DNA of 64,000 nt from Monomorium pharaonis (taxonomy: Eukaryota > Arthropoda > Insecta > Hymenoptera > Formicidae). A program made the translations under genes and the position numbers. Where the stretch lies: positions 20,788,667-20,852,666 of the forward strand of contig NC_050470.1 of the NCBI RefSeq assembly GCF_013373865.1, written 5' to 3'. The notes beneath the pieces were generated by a model, which saw only the letters and a list, made by a program, of their open reading frames with translations, made no database searches and had not been told where the DNA came from. Below are positions 35,701-47,488 of the stretch, one piece after another. The first letter of the stretch is position 1, and each line of letters opens with the position of its first letter.

Positions 35701-38700
35701 TTTTATACGAGCATTTTACGTTAATTTATACGTAAAAGTCAGCTTATACGTAAAAGTAACGTTATTTTATACGTAAATGTGACTTCGTATACGTAAAAGT
35801 AATGTTATTTTATACGAAACCATTATGTGTATATTCCCTCTCTCTTTTTCCGATTTTGTTGCCCAGAATATGCTGACATTTTGACCAAATTGTAACTGGA
35901 AAATGACGTAACTATTACGAGAACAGTGGAACGTTGTTCCATAATGATCACATAAATGTTACGAATCAGTGTTTACTGGGATAGTTGAATTCAAAAAAAA
36001 ATTTAATTTAACAGAAAAAAATTTTTTTAATTGGAATGGAATAGTCTGTTAAATAAAAAAAAATTGTTACATGTGCATCGAAAATGGTCCCTTTCATGTC
36101 ACTTTTCTGTGGGTAAAGTCGCGGATTTCAATACTAACATTATTACACATTTTGTTCTCTAATAGATAGCGTAAACAAAAAACTTCCCAGTATGACTTTT
36201 TCAGTATGTTTCGCGTTTCAGCGTATCTAACTTTGACTGATCTGTCAATTTGTAAGAACTCAAGACATTCAAGGAATCACACATTCGATGCACGGATAAC
36301 AAAAAATAAAGTATGCAACACTAGCGTAACGGCCTTTTGCATCTTGTGCGGATGAACGCCCTCGCCTACGATTCATGCGTCCATTCTTCGTACTCGCGCA
36401 CAAAAGGTTTACTTTACGCCTTTGTTACATAATGTACTATTTTTTTACACTTTTAAAAAGTACTTTTAAAACTGTACAACTTTTATTTAAAAATTTTTTT
36501 CTCTTTTATACTTTTAACAATATTCGCTCCAAAAGAGAAAAATCTTTTTGTTCAAAGAGGTGTTTCACTCCCTAAATATGAAATTCTGCACGTATCACAA
36601 AAATACATGTTTGTTAGATTTTTATGTGTAACAACATATTTCAAAGAGAATCAAATCGACTCCGGATACTTGTAACATGATTCCTTGTAAAAGTAAATAA
36701 CAAAGGCGGATATTAGATTAAACTCACAATCAGTATTTTCTGAGAATATCACAGTACGTATTTTGAATATTCTGAAAATATCAACAATACACTTTTATGA
36801 TATTCTCCGAACATTCTCAAGATATTTTAATGCTGTTAGGGTTTTTAAATTGATATATGCAATATTATTGTAAACTACGCATAATTACTTTGTTTTTTAT
36901 TTCTACAAAATTGCTCTAACATTTTTTCATCAGAATTATTAGAACACAAGACAAATAATACTATTTTTAATTTAAAGCATAATTAAAGTGAGTGACAGTG
37001 AAAATGAGTATTTACCTTTTGTACCTTAAAATATGCTAACTTTTTGCTTATAATTTAAAAATTAAACTTTGAATAAATTTTTGCTAAAGAAAAAATCGTC
37101 TCAGAATTCGATTTGTCTCAGAATCTGTCTGCTGAAGGACAGGTGGTTATTTTGAATCACCCTATATAAAAAGATTTTAAAAATTAATATTATACTTAAA
37201 TTGTTTATTTTTAAAAAATTGGTTTAAATTTAAATTTTTCACCAAAAAATGTTTTAATTAAAAATGTAGATATAATATTTTTGGCTTGACGTAAATCTTT
37301 TTCTTTTTTTAGATTTTGTTCAATATACCTATTGTTAAAAAAAAGTAAATATATGAAATGTATATTTTTCTCAAGAAGTATGAAAAGCAATTTCAGAATT
37401 TTATCGCGCTACAATTTAACGAATTCGATTTTTGTTTTTCAGGACCAAATTTAAAAGTCGTGTCAACAATGTCCGCAGGATACGATCATTTAGATGTTCC
37501 AGAAATTAAAAAAAGAGGAATCAAAGTCGGACATACGCCGGTGGTATTATCTGCTGCAGTCGCGGAAATGGCAGTGCTCTTGTTATTATCCGCGGCGAGA
37601 CGTGCGCATGAGGGTCGTATAAAGCTGGAACAGTAACTGTTTTATTTCATTTTAGATTATAATTTACAATTGGATTACATTTTATTTAATTGATATCAAA
37701 ATTCTCTCGCTTAAAATCTAATAAAATTAAATAGAAAAATTAACGACATAAATTAAAGCATATTTTTATTTAATCAATATTATGCTTGTAACATTCTCAT
37801 ATGTTCATGCACTTCTCAATAATGTCCTGTGGAATTTCGTGCCAAATTTGCTTAAGTGCTTTTCTCAACTTGTCAATTTTAACATTCGAAAATGCAAACT
37901 TCCAGTTTTCCATTGTTTTTTTGCGGAGCGCTATACGTTGATCTATTCACGAGTAAGAAGCGATGAAAGTCAAAAAGACCATTTTTTAAATAAAATCTCA
38001 ATAACTCGCTCAAAAATAATAACACAGCGATGAATGGCTACTCAAAATAAAGAGAAAAGATTTCGCCGTAAGATGCAATTACAGAAAGTCTTCGCGATTT
38101 TTTCCACAGCTGGTGTAGTGCAGCAAAGTTGCATAAAAATTTTTATTTTGACAGGTCAAGTTTTATCATTGTGCCGTTTCGTGAAAAAAAAAGATAATTG
38201 AAATCGCTAAAATTTATTCAGGAGTAGAGAATTCAAGTTTTAAAATGCTTTTTAGAAAATGAAAATGCGATGATTTTTCGTGGTGTTACTTGTGGTACTT
38301 ATTTGAAATTATGCAAAATTTCGACACAAATTTTCGTATGCGTTAATTTTGTTGAACAGAGTATATCGGATCTCTTTTTAACACATATAATAAGTATATA
38401 TTTTCTTATGTAATTTATATTAATTATTTTAATTCATAGGAAGTTTGACAATATGTGAGTAAATTTGAATAATTTAACATAATAAGATAAAGTAAAAATT
38501 ATGAATAATAGAATTATAATTAAGGTTTCGTTTTTTATGTATAAATATTTATATATATGCGTGTTTTAGGATTTTTTACATGAATATTTAAAATTACAAA
38601 ATTAAGAATAACAAAATTTCGGTGTTTTGTTTTTTAATTATAAATATTAAAATATTTGGATGTTTTAAGAATGCTTTGTCTGCTCAGGCCCAACACAAAA

Positions 38701-40672
38701 AGTGGCACAGGGGCCCAAGTAAAAAAAATACTCAAATAATCATTTTGTTGCATTTTTTGCTGTAATAATCTAAAATTATAAAAAAAAACAAATATAAAGA
38801 GCTCGTTAATGCTAAGCAAAAATAATACGATAAACAGGTCAATATATCGAGCCATATCCTAATACAATATAATTTATTAAATAAAAAATATATAATTATA
38901 AATGTGATTAAAAAACAACTGTGTTAAAAATGTTAAACAAATTTTGAAACGTTTTTTGACTATACATAGTCTTCTCCAGTAGTAATAAATTACCAATATT
39001 TATGAACTTAAACATAAGTGAAATAACGCAAACAAAATTATAATAATCAGTTAAAAAATGATGACTATAAAACAACGCATATCGTCTATAAAAATGTATC
39101 ATAACAAATAAAAACGTGAACGAATAAATAATCCAATCAAATGAATAATAAAATTTTTCCGCAAATCTTAAAAGGACAGAATAGATAGTCAAAAAGTCTT
39201 GTCGAGAAAACTAAAAAATCAAACGCGATGGAATACGTGTAATTTATGAATAACATAAACTATGCGTATTGCAAAAAACGATTAACTTATGTATGTTCCC
39301 AGACAATATTAGAACGAGCAACAAACACGCAGAGTATTCGACAAAGCGCCAAAAACAAGTGTAATGTTCGGTAGTCAAAGGCAGAATGATTTCTTTTGAC
39401 AGTCAATTTAACCACCAATTTGAACTTTTCTATAAAATTTCATGAAAATCTGTTCATTTTCATTTAGCAGCGAAACTTTCTCAAGCATTTTTTTGCATGA
39501 ATATTTAAAATTACAAACTCAAAAATAGCAAAATCTCAATGAAAGCTTAATTTTTTTATTATTTCTAAATATCTGTGTTTTAGGCATTTTTACATAAGTT
39601 TTACACATCTATAATTAAAGATAAAATCTTATAATTGCAATTTTATTATTCTTTATTTTTGATAATTCTTACTCATCAAGAATCACTCTTTAAATTTTCT
39701 CTCACCTGTTGCCTAAATATTCTATATAAATATAAATTTAGCTAAAACAATTCATTTTTTTTCTATTTCGTCTTTTTATCGGATTGTTTAATAAAAAACT
39801 AAATAGAGTAGTATAATAAATACACATACACAATATGTTTCAGAGGTCACTCAAAATCAGGACCGCAGTGGCTACTGGGACAAGATTTACGAGATTCTAC
39901 AGTCGGCATTTTTGGTCTAGGAAATATTGGTCAAGAAATAGTTAAACGATTAAAGGGATTTGAAGTGGGGCGCTTTATTTATACCGGACATTCACGCAAG
40001 AAAGCAGGTGCGTTTAAGAATCATTAGGAGTTTAAACTATTTTTTCATTTCAATATCTTACATATCTAAATCTTCTGTCCTTTATTTTATAGAGTTCTCA
40101 ATTACAAAATATAGATTAATATATGTTTTATTAATTTTATTTATTATGTTTATTCCCAAATATATAGATTCTTCAAAATTTATTGTTAATTAAGTAGTTA
40201 ATTAAATAGATTTTTAATAATAAATCTAAATAATTACATAAATCTTTAATAAATTTATTGCTCGCAAAAAAATTTTTTTCGCGAATTCATTTACAATTAG
40301 AATGAATTAAAATAAGATTATATAAATCTTTTAAATATAATTCATAACACATTATTCTTTAGAACAAATAATATGATTCAGGTGATGAACTAGGAGCTAT
40401 ATTTGTACCCCAGGATGAACTTCTAGAAAATAGTGATTTTCTCATAATTGCGGCACCCTTAACTAATGAAACCCAAGGACTTTTTAACGACAGCGTTTTC
40501 GACAAGATGAAGAAAACGGCTGTTTTGGTGAACATATCTCGTGGTCAAATTGTCAATACCGATTCACTTGTAAAAGCTCTGCGTAATAAAAAGATATTCG
40601 CTGCCGGATTAGACGTCACCGATCCAGAACCGCTGCCACCAGGACATGACCTTCTAGAACTACCTAATGTTG
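32684..40672 (+). CDS. GRHPR: Glyoxylate/hydroxypyruvate reductase-like gene, first five coding exons (3' end outside)
   Basis: Five exons (32684-32763, 32842-32969, 37443-37632, 39844-40007, 40382-40672) join in frame to 853 nt, about 284 codons, through GT-AG introns. The protein is a D-2-hydroxyacid dehydrogenase: an N-terminal substrate-binding start, LSTLPRVLVTSNEVP; the GPNLKVVSTMSAGYDHLDV region; the Rossmann motif GIFGLGNIGQEI (GxGxxG); the catalytic Arg in VNISRGQIVN; and the Glu in GLDVTDPEPLP. The catalytic His in the usual PHIGS motif is not reached. Human GRHPR is 328 residues, so roughly 40-45 are missing at the C-terminus. The enzyme reduces glyoxylate to glycolate and hydroxypyruvate to D-glycerate with NADPH/NADH. 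The last exon or exons must lie past 64000, or have been lost. Multi-exon structure excludes bacterial contamination. Confidence 0.93.
32842..32969 (+). CDS. GRHPR: GRHPR-like exon 2
   Basis: The acceptor is ACATAG|ATGCAATG. The exon encodes CNVTIIPESVSKREQVLQAL then PGHDAVFLAGHHIVNSEFLD, and ends GCTG|GTAAAG. Intron 1 is only 78 bases, whereas intron 2 is 4.5 kb and carries nested repeats. Confidence 0.92.
33782..33822. repeat. Tc1/mariner-like terminal repeat
   Basis: ACTGAGCAACAAAATTAGCG resembles the ends of Tc1-like elements. It matches in inverted orientation the sequence at 38337-38365 (CGTTAATTTTGTTGAACAGA). It is a relic with no adjoining transposase on this side. Confidence 0.4.
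34540..35062 (+). repeat. About 100-bp tandem repeat, three to four units
   Basis: Units start near 34635, 34735 and 34948. Each contains GTTATTGTGACATCATG, AACAATTACGTAATTTTGAT, GACGTCAATGAGC and GCATAAATGT in order. The third boundary is displaced by the nested MITE at 34836-34944; removing it restores a period of about 100. An older partial unit precedes 34635. Confidence 0.8.
34836..34944. mobile_element. 109-bp MITE (CCCAGCAAACAC ends)
   Basis: A near-perfect inverted repeat: CCCAGCAAACACAAAGTTAC left, and GTAACTTTGTGTTTGCTGGG right. AA flanks both sides. The empty site is visible in the neighbouring tandem unit (GATAATGTTATTG), so the 2-bp duplication is read directly. Confidence 0.9.
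37443..37632 (+). CDS. GRHPR: GRHPR-like exon 3
   Basis: The acceptor is TTTTTCAG|GACCAAAT. The exon encodes GPNLKVVSTMSAGYDHLDVP through AAVAEMAVLLLLSAARRAHE, the conserved family region around the first half of the active site. The donor is GAACA|GTAACT. An inverted pair of Tc1-like ends lies on either side of this exon (33782 and 38365). Confidence 0.95.
37780..38365 (-). pseudogene. Tc1-like transposase tail and terminal repeat (relic)
   Basis: On the minus strand, near 37900-37800, the sequence reads KLRKALKQIWHEIPQDIIEK, the pattern that closes Tc1/mariner transposases before the 3' UTR. Upstream sequence to 38365 has no intact frame and ends in an inverted match to the terminal repeat at 33782. 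Catalytic motifs are not recognised. It lies in GRHPR intron 3. A Tc1 relic is likely but not certain. Confidence 0.4.
38373..39843. other. AT-rich part of GRHPR intron 3
   Basis: No gene is seen. A few minus-strand frames of 70-95 codons are hydrophobic AT artefacts. CCCAGACAATATTAG near 39298 resembles a CCC-type end without a partner. Confidence 0.5.
39844..40007 (+). CDS. GRHPR: GRHPR-like exon 4
   Basis: The acceptor is TTTCAG|AGGTCACT. The exon encodes the nucleotide-binding Rossmann loop STVGIFGLGNIGQEIVKRL and ends RFIYTGHSRKKA. The donor is GCAG|GTGCGT. Confidence 0.95.
40382..40672 (+). CDS. GRHPR: GRHPR-like exon 5
   Basis: The acceptor is ATTCAG|GTGATGAA. The exon encodes GDELGAIFVPQDELLENSDF, VLVNISRGQIVN (catalytic Arg) and AAGLDVTDPEPLP (catalytic Glu). 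The donor is taken as GTTG|GTCGGT; a GTCG|GTAATT donor four bases later would change the reading frame by one base and is less likely. Confidence 0.9.
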
Positions 40673-41292
40673 GTCGGTAATTTTTTATTTTTTATTTTCA
40701 TATGTTATTCCTTTTTATTATTTATATATACTAGACACCACAGACACATGCTTCACGCGCGTTACTTAACTTTTTACTTTTTAAAAATAAATTACAACGA
40801 TAATTGTATAGATAATATCTATACAAATTTGATAACTATAAAAATCGCACAGCTACTCTTGCAACACGAAATAAGCAACGAGAGAACCAATTGGCATCGC
40901 GGAAAAAAAGCAACAATAAATTTGATACGATATATGCGAATACCATTACATGCACTTTTTAAGAAAAAACACTTGAGGACCTTTTTATTATACACTTGAA
41001 TATTCAAAAAATCAATCGTAAGTGTTGCATTTAATGTTGTGCTCTCAGGATTACATAATTTCAAAATGTTCAGAAATGTATAAATAATGTACGGAAATCA
41101 AAAACTTTTTTTTACAAATTAAATTGAATTTCATTTCTTCATTCAAATCTGAATCAACCCAATCGATAAAATTCTATTAATTCGAATCAAATCAAATCGA
41201 ATTAAATCGAACTGAATCTTTAAAACATAACTTTCAATTAACAACGTAACATATTCAAAGGAATATATGTATATACTTACAAGGGACCCAAC
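40673..41292. other. Start of GRHPR intron 5
   Basis: AT-rich, no gene. Near 41160-41215 there is a run of ATCAAATCAAATCGAATTAAATCGAA words, a short degenerate repeat. Confidence 0.5.
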
Positions 41293-41404
41293 TGTCACTC
41301 ACGGATTCTAATAAAACTTTGTACACTTGTAAAACTATACAAAATAATAAACACATATTTTTTCGGCGGAGAAGCGATTTTAAGGGTAGAAACAACCCTT
41401 TGTA

Positions 41405-41635
41405 TTGTTACGCGCGCGCTCGCGGAAATGAGGAAACACTCTTTTAACTCTCAAAACGAACGACTTTATTAGAAGCGTTTACAACTAACGACCGAACTGG
41501 CTCGATGCCTCTTAACAACTGTTTGTTGATTCCCGTCAATTCCGTTGCCCGGCTCCAGACAGCTGACCGCCACCGCCGATCGACATCACCGATTTGACAG
41601 CTGACTCGCGGCCGGAGAGTATACCGGGCAGTTGT
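41405..41635 (-). mobile_element. Putative solo LTR (gypsy-like)
   Basis: The GC-rich block starts TGTTACGCGCGCGCTCGCGG and contains GACTTTATTAGAAGCG, reminiscent of the gypsy B LTR (TGTTGCGC, ACTTTATTAAAAGC). It interrupts the left arm of G between CCCTTTGTAT and TTGTATACGG. The right edge is not sharp because the expected TG...CA end is not found exactly. Orientation is inferred from the reversed polyadenylation-like signal. Confidence 0.5.
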
Positions 41636-41969
41636 ATACGGACTTTGTATCGCAAAAAATTTAAGTTTCATAAAAAATTGTTCTAAACAAAAGTTGTAGA
41701 GTGTAAAAAGATCTATTTACTGGCGCCATGAGTTTAACCTTCGATGGCGTCGCCAAGGTTAGGACGAGGCCACCTTGAATCTTCGCAATAAAAGATTCCT
41801 CCACTTTTTATTGCATTCTTGTAGAGACCTTCTCAAGACCTTTTCAAAGCAATATAATTTTACTAACTTTAAGTAAACTGTTTCGAAGTTATCGAGCTTT
41901 TTATGCAGATGTCTCACCCACAAAGGCAAGAAATCCAAATACAAATTCGATTCCTAGATTGGAAGATGG

Positions 41970-42093
41970 TCCAGCCATCCAAGGCAAGATCGGTGGCTGA
42001 TCCAGCCAATCAAGGCAAGATCAGACGAGTATCCAGCCATCCAAGGCAAGATCAGTGACTGATCCAGCCAATCAAGGCAAGATTAGAGGAGTA
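41970..42093 (+). repeat. 31-bp tandem repeat, four units in an ABAB pattern
   Basis: Units start TCCAGCCATCCAAGGCAAGA and TCCAGCCAATCAAGGCAAGA alternately, so the higher-order period is 62 bp. It lies inside element G. Confidence 0.9.
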
Positions 42094-42479
42094 TCCGTTT
42101 TGATTAGAAATATTTACTTGCTCATATTAGTTTGAGAATTTATTAGCAGTAGCTTTTGCAATAGTGATAATTCTTAAATATATGTGTCATGTATAAAGAT
42201 TTTGTACACCAAGCACATTTTATCACAGCTATGTCACTGCACAAATTATACGCTGGTGCACAGCTTTTAAAGCAATAATCTATTTAGGTGATCTGTTCTG
42301 TAAGTAACCTTTTTTATACCATGCATATTTTAAATTCAATATAAAATAATTATATCCATCACTAAGATCCGATGTAGACCGTTAGGCGATTTACAATTCA
42401 TTGATATATTTAATATTTTACAAGATTCAGAAATCTAGGGGAAGAAAACTAATTATAAATGATAGATTAAAGCTGAATG

Positions 42480-43805
42480 ATATTGTTCCGCAAGTGTAAA
42501 TTTATATCATAATCGCGGAGAACGACTATGTCTGAAAAATGTCAAAGAACATTTTTCCATGGCCTAAAGAAATGTACATACATCGAGTGGTTGGATCTTA
42601 CCTGTTGTGCCTGCAGGTATGGTCAGAATTTTAGGCATTCTATTTGTTTCTGCGACTTCTTCAAACGTTTTAAAATTCTAACCATTCCAGGAATAAAAAA
42701 ATAGCACATTTTTATCACTAGATGATGGCAAAAACACCTCTTTAAACCAAGTTCTTATAAGATTTAATATCAATTTACCTGACTTTGAAGCTAACACAAA
42801 AATGTTTTTTGCATTCAGTAAATTTTCTTGCACTCGAGGTCAGAAATTTCCTCTTTTTTCTTGCGAGACTATTAGTAAGGGTGACAGTAAACACCGTTTG
42901 CAAAAACTACAGGCTGGATAGTGTAGTTATGAGTTATCGAATGAACAGGCTGTGTCAATGCTTCAACATTTTTTAGGTCTTTAAATGATAGTGTACATCC
43001 TGTATGCATCTCCAAATTAAAACCGGATTGATCGGAATTGAAAACATTTTTTCTACAACTTGCGTAATAATAGTTTTTACATTGTTCACGAAGTCGACAG
43101 TTTCTTTTTCTAGTTTGTCTTTCTCAACTATCGATTTCTGTATGATGAATTTGTTAATTTTTCTGGAAACGATTCTATGTCCTTTTTTAAATAAGTAAAG
43201 CTATTTTTTAGAAGCTTGGCGATAAATAAGGCGATAAAGAAACTTCATCTCAAGCTTTTAAGCCCATCTACGAAGATCCAAATCATAAACTGTCACTGAT
43301 TTATTTAAAGCTTCTTTAAACCGATCTAGTACGTATTGAGAAATTCTTCTTAATTTCTCAAATTGAGTTCCATCATTCGAAACTTGTTTTTCTCAACGGT
43401 ATAACTGTCGGCTTGATTTCAGACTTGAATTTTGACTGAACCGACGCAAATTTATGTTTCTGCCCTGATTTCCAATATTCAACTGCTTTTTTCTTATACT
43501 CTTGAGTAATTTCTTTATTTTAAGTGAAACTCGAATCCATTTCCGTTTCCACGTTTACCACATCATCATGATCTTTGTACTCGATCACAGTTGCATTTGA
43601 ATTAAAATTTGCATCATAGTCGTTGAAGTGTAATTCTTCATGAACTTCCATGAAAAGAGAATTGTCAATCGCATCCTTTATCAAAATTTCCAATTGTTGG
43701 TTAAAAGCTCTCTCATTTTCAGTTATAGAAGTTTCAATATCGTACTGTGATGTATCAAAAGCTATCTTCAATAATTTCAAAATATTTTTTAAATTTATGA
43801 TCATG
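42480..43805 (-). pseudogene. Decayed pogo/Tigger-like transposase of element G
   Basis: Reading the minus strand in several frames gives a 94-residue acidic N-terminal piece (43520-43804), then about 43080-42880 NSDQSGFNLEMHTG (first catalytic Asp region) and HSITHNYTIQPVVFANG, then near 42810-42740 VLASKSGKL. Near 42610-42570 it reads TIPAGTTGKIQPLDV, the motif holding a catalytic Asp in this group. Stops and shifts interrupt every motif. The fold resembles pogo/Tigger DDE transposases known from insects; the exact subfamily is not determined. Not functional. Confidence 0.65.
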
Positions 43806-43966
43806 CTCGAGGAGTAAAAACTAAAATAATAATTCGACGAGCAAGGAAGTTGATGTAGTGTTGAATGGCTCGTATAAGTAATCGAAAGCTGCGATGTATG
43901 ATTAAATATCTTTTATTAAATTATGTCATTACAAAATATTTTAATTTAGTAATGTTTATTCACGAC

Positions 43967-44112
43967 CCCGTTGAAAAAATGAGATAAAAATCCAGATGGT
44001 TATCCACATGTATGGTTATCCATATGGAATTTATACAAAACCATCTAAAATCCATGGGAATCCACATACATGTGGATAACCATTTGGATTTCCATCTCAT
44101 CTTTTCAACGGG
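43967..44112. mobile_element. 146-bp hairpin MITE (CCCGTTGAAAA ends)
   Basis: CCCGTTGAAAAAATGAGAT left, and ATCTCATCTTTTCAACGGG right. The inside is GGTTATCCACATGTATGG and its inverted copy, so it folds as a long hairpin. Target duplication unclear. It sits inside element G. Confidence 0.75.
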
Positions 44113-44723
44113 AGATAGATTATAACATAGTGATGAAATAAGTACAAAATAAAGCTGTCATCCAAATGAGATCCCTCAAGAGACCAGTAAATAAATAGAC
44201 AAAACAAATGCTTTAAAAAAGTATGAAAAATAAGTTGACTATACCGCAAGTAATACGGATAAGACAAAAGAAACAGTTAATCGTTTTTCGTCTCTAAAAT
44301 TGATTTGTTTCGAAGGGATGATTAATCAAATCTTAAGAGGGTAGTCTATCGCATTAAAAAAAAATTGACTTTTTTGTATATTTTGCAAGTATAAAATATA
44401 GAAAAGATGTCTGCAAAGCCCGATTTGCAAAATTAACAAAGTTATAGCATCTGGCCTTATCGTGCGCAGTGGTGCAAGATTTGAGCCGCTCGGACCTCGG
44501 GTGCTCTCAGGGCACCTCAGGGCATCGGCTCGACTGTATTCGTGCCTCGGGTCTCGGGCTGGCTCAAAACAACTTACTTAAAGTTAATAAAATTATGTTG
44601 CATTGAAAAAGTCTCGAGCAGGTCTATAAGAATGCAATAAAAAGTGGAGAGTTCTATTGCAAAGATTCAAGGTGGCCTTGTTCTAACTTGGCAACGCCAT
44701 CGAAGGTCAAACTCATGACGCCA

Positions 44724-44833
44724 CCCAGTGAGAAACGATAATGAATTCGACATCAATTTGACGTCGAATCGATGTCGATTCGATGATTTCGACGTCGAAT
44801 CGATGTCGATTCGATGTACTATTTCTCACTGGG
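44724..44833. mobile_element. 110-bp MITE (CCCAGTGAGAAA ends)
   Basis: The left end CCCAGTGAGAAACGATA and the right end TATTTCTCACTGGG are inverted, with several GATGTCGATTCGATG repeats between. CA flanks both sides. The uninterrupted other arm of element G (GGCGCCAGTAAATAG in this orientation) shows the empty site, confirming a 2-bp duplication. Confidence 0.88.
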
Positions 44834-45386
44834 CAGTAAATAGATCTTTTTACACCCTACAACTTTTATTTGAAATTTTTTTATAAAACTTAATTTTTTG
44901 ACATACAAAGTCTGTATACCCAAACAGCACCAGATATCGTGCGAATATTCTACTCTCATACGGAATGTATTGTGATCGTACCGAATATACGTAAAACATT
45001 CATATAACGTCTCAGTAGAATGTCATTTTGGTATATCCTCAAAATAAACTTAGAATATAGCAACTGAACTTTGCAACTCCTACTAAATGTACTGAGATTA
45101 TATCTAATATACTCAAAACGTTCGTAGAATATCCTATGACATATCTCATGTATATCTATCACATATTTCCAAAATAACCGCGTAATATCGAAAGTGAATC
45201 ATGTCAACGCTATCTGTGATCTGTAACGTTACGCATTTTCATCTGCCGTGTGACGCAGACACGTGGTAAAGTGCAGAGTGTGAACGTGCAAACACGAACT
45301 CACGGACAACGTGGTTTTCTCAGGAATTACGCCCAGATAACTCTGGTACGCACATAAGATATAATATAGTAACGTAAATTATAATA

Positions 45387-45387
<1 letters not shown>

Positions 45388-45436
<49 letters not shown>
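45388..45436 (+). repeat. (AT)n microsatellite
   Basis: About 24 AT units within element H. Confidence 0.95.
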
Positions 45437-45438
<2 letters not shown>

Positions 45439-45647
45439 TAGGTTATAATCTACAATTATCTGAGCATAATTTCCCAACGCACCCCAGCGTATTCAACAGA
45501 TATTACACTTCATTTCTCGCGATAGCTTCCTGATGTGCGAAATGATTAATTCCTCTTCTTCTTTCGTAATTCTTGCTAATTCCGTATGTTTAATTCCTTG
45601 TTCCTTATTCCTCTCATTATGCATAAGCCCATATAATGCGAACATAC

Positions 45648-46142
45648 TGAAATATAGAAGGATTTGGTTTTAACTGTTTCCGTAATCTATATAATATCAG
45701 TTGTCCGTCAATTCAGTAGATCTTTTGCAGTAAGCAGTAATATTCCGTCGCAGTCGTACCGTGACTTTTGGATAATTGGATAGAAAAGTTTCATAATCAT
45801 AAAGTAACTGCAGTAGAACAAGGGCTCCGTAATTACGAACACAATAATCTTGACTACATTTTATTATTACTCGGTATACAAAACAGTATGGCTTGCGCCG
45901 ATTTCACTATTACTTATTAAGGACAAAATGACTTGCGCCGGCGAAATGACTATATCGCTCGGCTTCTCGAAGGCAAGTGAGTCGCATTATATTTCTCGAA
46001 CTATATGCGACTCACCGGTTGCGATTACGTCAGATCGCGCACGCGTATTAAAAGACAACGCTGGAGCCGTTTCCGGCTACGGGAACGCCACTCTGGCAGC
46101 TCCATAACCAAAATCGCAGTGGTTCTCTATTCATACCTTTCA
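45648..46142 (-). repeat. 3' LTR of gypsy A
   Basis: Plus-strand orientation TGAAATATAGAAGG...ATACCTTTCA. An 85-codon frame (MTTFYYYSVYKTVWLAPISL) inside it recurs identically in the other LTR; it is LTR sequence, not a gene. Confidence 0.92.
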
Positions 46143-46456
46143 GCTCGGCCGTTCTGACACTCGACATCGTCCCGAGGTTGCTATTACAAAACATGATTTA
46201 TTTTATTTTCTTTTCCATATTACAATCTAATTAATTCTACTTAAAACTAACTAAAACTAATCAGTTACGCTTACACTATATATTATAAACTAATCAATCA
46301 CGCTTACAATATATATATATATATCTGACAAGTAGTAGTTGAACGCATTTCGCTCATTTTCTTCTTGTACAATGATCATCTAGTCAATAATCACATATAT
46401 CTGAAACTACAGTTATAATAAACAATGTTGGCATTATTCGATTTTTTCTACGGGTT

Positions 46457-47403
46457 TTACCCAGTATTTAATTCGGAAGAGAGAACCGTGTCTAGCGATT
46501 TTGATTTCAAATTAAAGCCTGGAATGTCTGTGATCACATAACGATTATTGCCCAGTACTTTCTTTATGTAGTAAGGACCCTTATAGTGAGGCTTAAATTT
46601 GTTACTTTCCCCAGGTTTTAATTGAGTATTTCGAATTAGAACATAATCGCCTTCAGCATACTTAGTAGGCAGTTTACTTCCGCTCTCCCGATAAGTTTTA
46701 TTGTAATTTCTAATTTTCTCATTTGCTTCTGTCGCTATTTCTCTCGCTTTCTCTCTTACGTCCGATATATTCGCGTCAATTTGCGCTAGATCTTTGGTCA
46801 GTTGAGCAAACTTATAATCTACATGATTTTGCTGTTCATAACCTAACAATAATTTCGAGGGACTACCCTTTATCACAGAATGATGAGTATTGTTTATAAT
46901 GTACTACAGGTCGCTAATACGAGTTGCCCAATCATCCGGATCGGTAAGTAATTTAGTCAAGGCGCTTTTTAAGTATTGACTCTCTCTACTATGCCATTCG
47001 CCCAAGGGGCTGCAACGGTTACCTTTCGATGCTTAATATTTAAGCTATCTGTAAATTCCGTAAAATCTTTGGCAGTGAACGCAGTTCCACGATCTGTAAC
47101 AATTTCTCCTGGTTTACCGAAAATACTAAATATTCTACATAAACATTTGATCACTTCTTTCGTACCTGTCGACCTCGTGGCAAACAACCATGTAAAGCGT
47201 GAGAACGCGTCAACAACAACCAGTATGTGTTTGTATCCTTTTACCGTTTCGGGCAAAGAACCGAAATGATCAGCGTGAATTGTTTCCATCGGTAGCCTTG
47301 GGGCTGGGAACAACGAAGTTTCTTTTTCGAAACGGTTTGCAGAGCTGTTAGCCATTATACATGTAAAACAATTTTCTACATAATCATGAACTCTTTTACG
47401 CAT
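46457..47403 (-). pseudogene. Integrase of gypsy A
   Basis: Minus frames 46969-47403 and 46457-46876. The first has CFTCIMANSSANRF (zinc finger end), then the DDE context METIHADHFGSLP (Asp), IVTDRGTAFTAKDF (Asp) and PWANGIVERVNT (Glu), all three catalytic residues present. The second carries a C-terminal chromo/SH3-like part, YAEGDYVLIRNTQLKPGESN and HYKGPYYIKKVLGNNRYVIT. A short non-coding gap with a stop lies between (about 46880-46968). Splices cDNA into the genome in intact relatives. Confidence 0.88.
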
Positions 47404-47488
47404 GGCGGGAAACCAAAAATTTTGTACGATCGTATCGTCTTCTCGGTACCGCAGTGTGCCATATCATCGTGATGTGCACGTAAGATAT

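Larger units (their letters stand above)
34397..35980. mobile_element. CCCAATGAACAC-ended element, 1.58 kb
   Basis: The left end is CCCAATGAACACGCTGTG and the right end is the inverted CAGTGTTTACTGGG, with AT on both sides (34395-34396 and 35981-35982). Its interior is largely tandem AT-rich repeats, including palindromic TACGTAA and ACGTCAA words. A second MITE is nested within. No coding potential. Confidence 0.75.
33838..36680. mobile_element. Foldback element J in GRHPR intron 2
   Basis: 33838-34142 is itself a hairpin (AACATATTTCAACGAAAATC and its inverted copy). 34146-34335 pairs with about 36440-36640, around the shared GGAGCGAATATTGTTA/TAACAATATTCGCTCC and GGTGAAACACC/GGTGTTTCAC words. 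A third copy of the AACATATTTCAA arm is at 36642-36660. The centre holds a CCC-ended element (34397-35980). Non-coding. Boundaries approximate. Confidence 0.65.

Noticed and set aside
32684..40672. Bacterial origin of the 2-hydroxyacid dehydrogenase
   Set aside because: Four GT-AG introns in conserved frame positions and surrounding insect transposons show a nuclear host gene.
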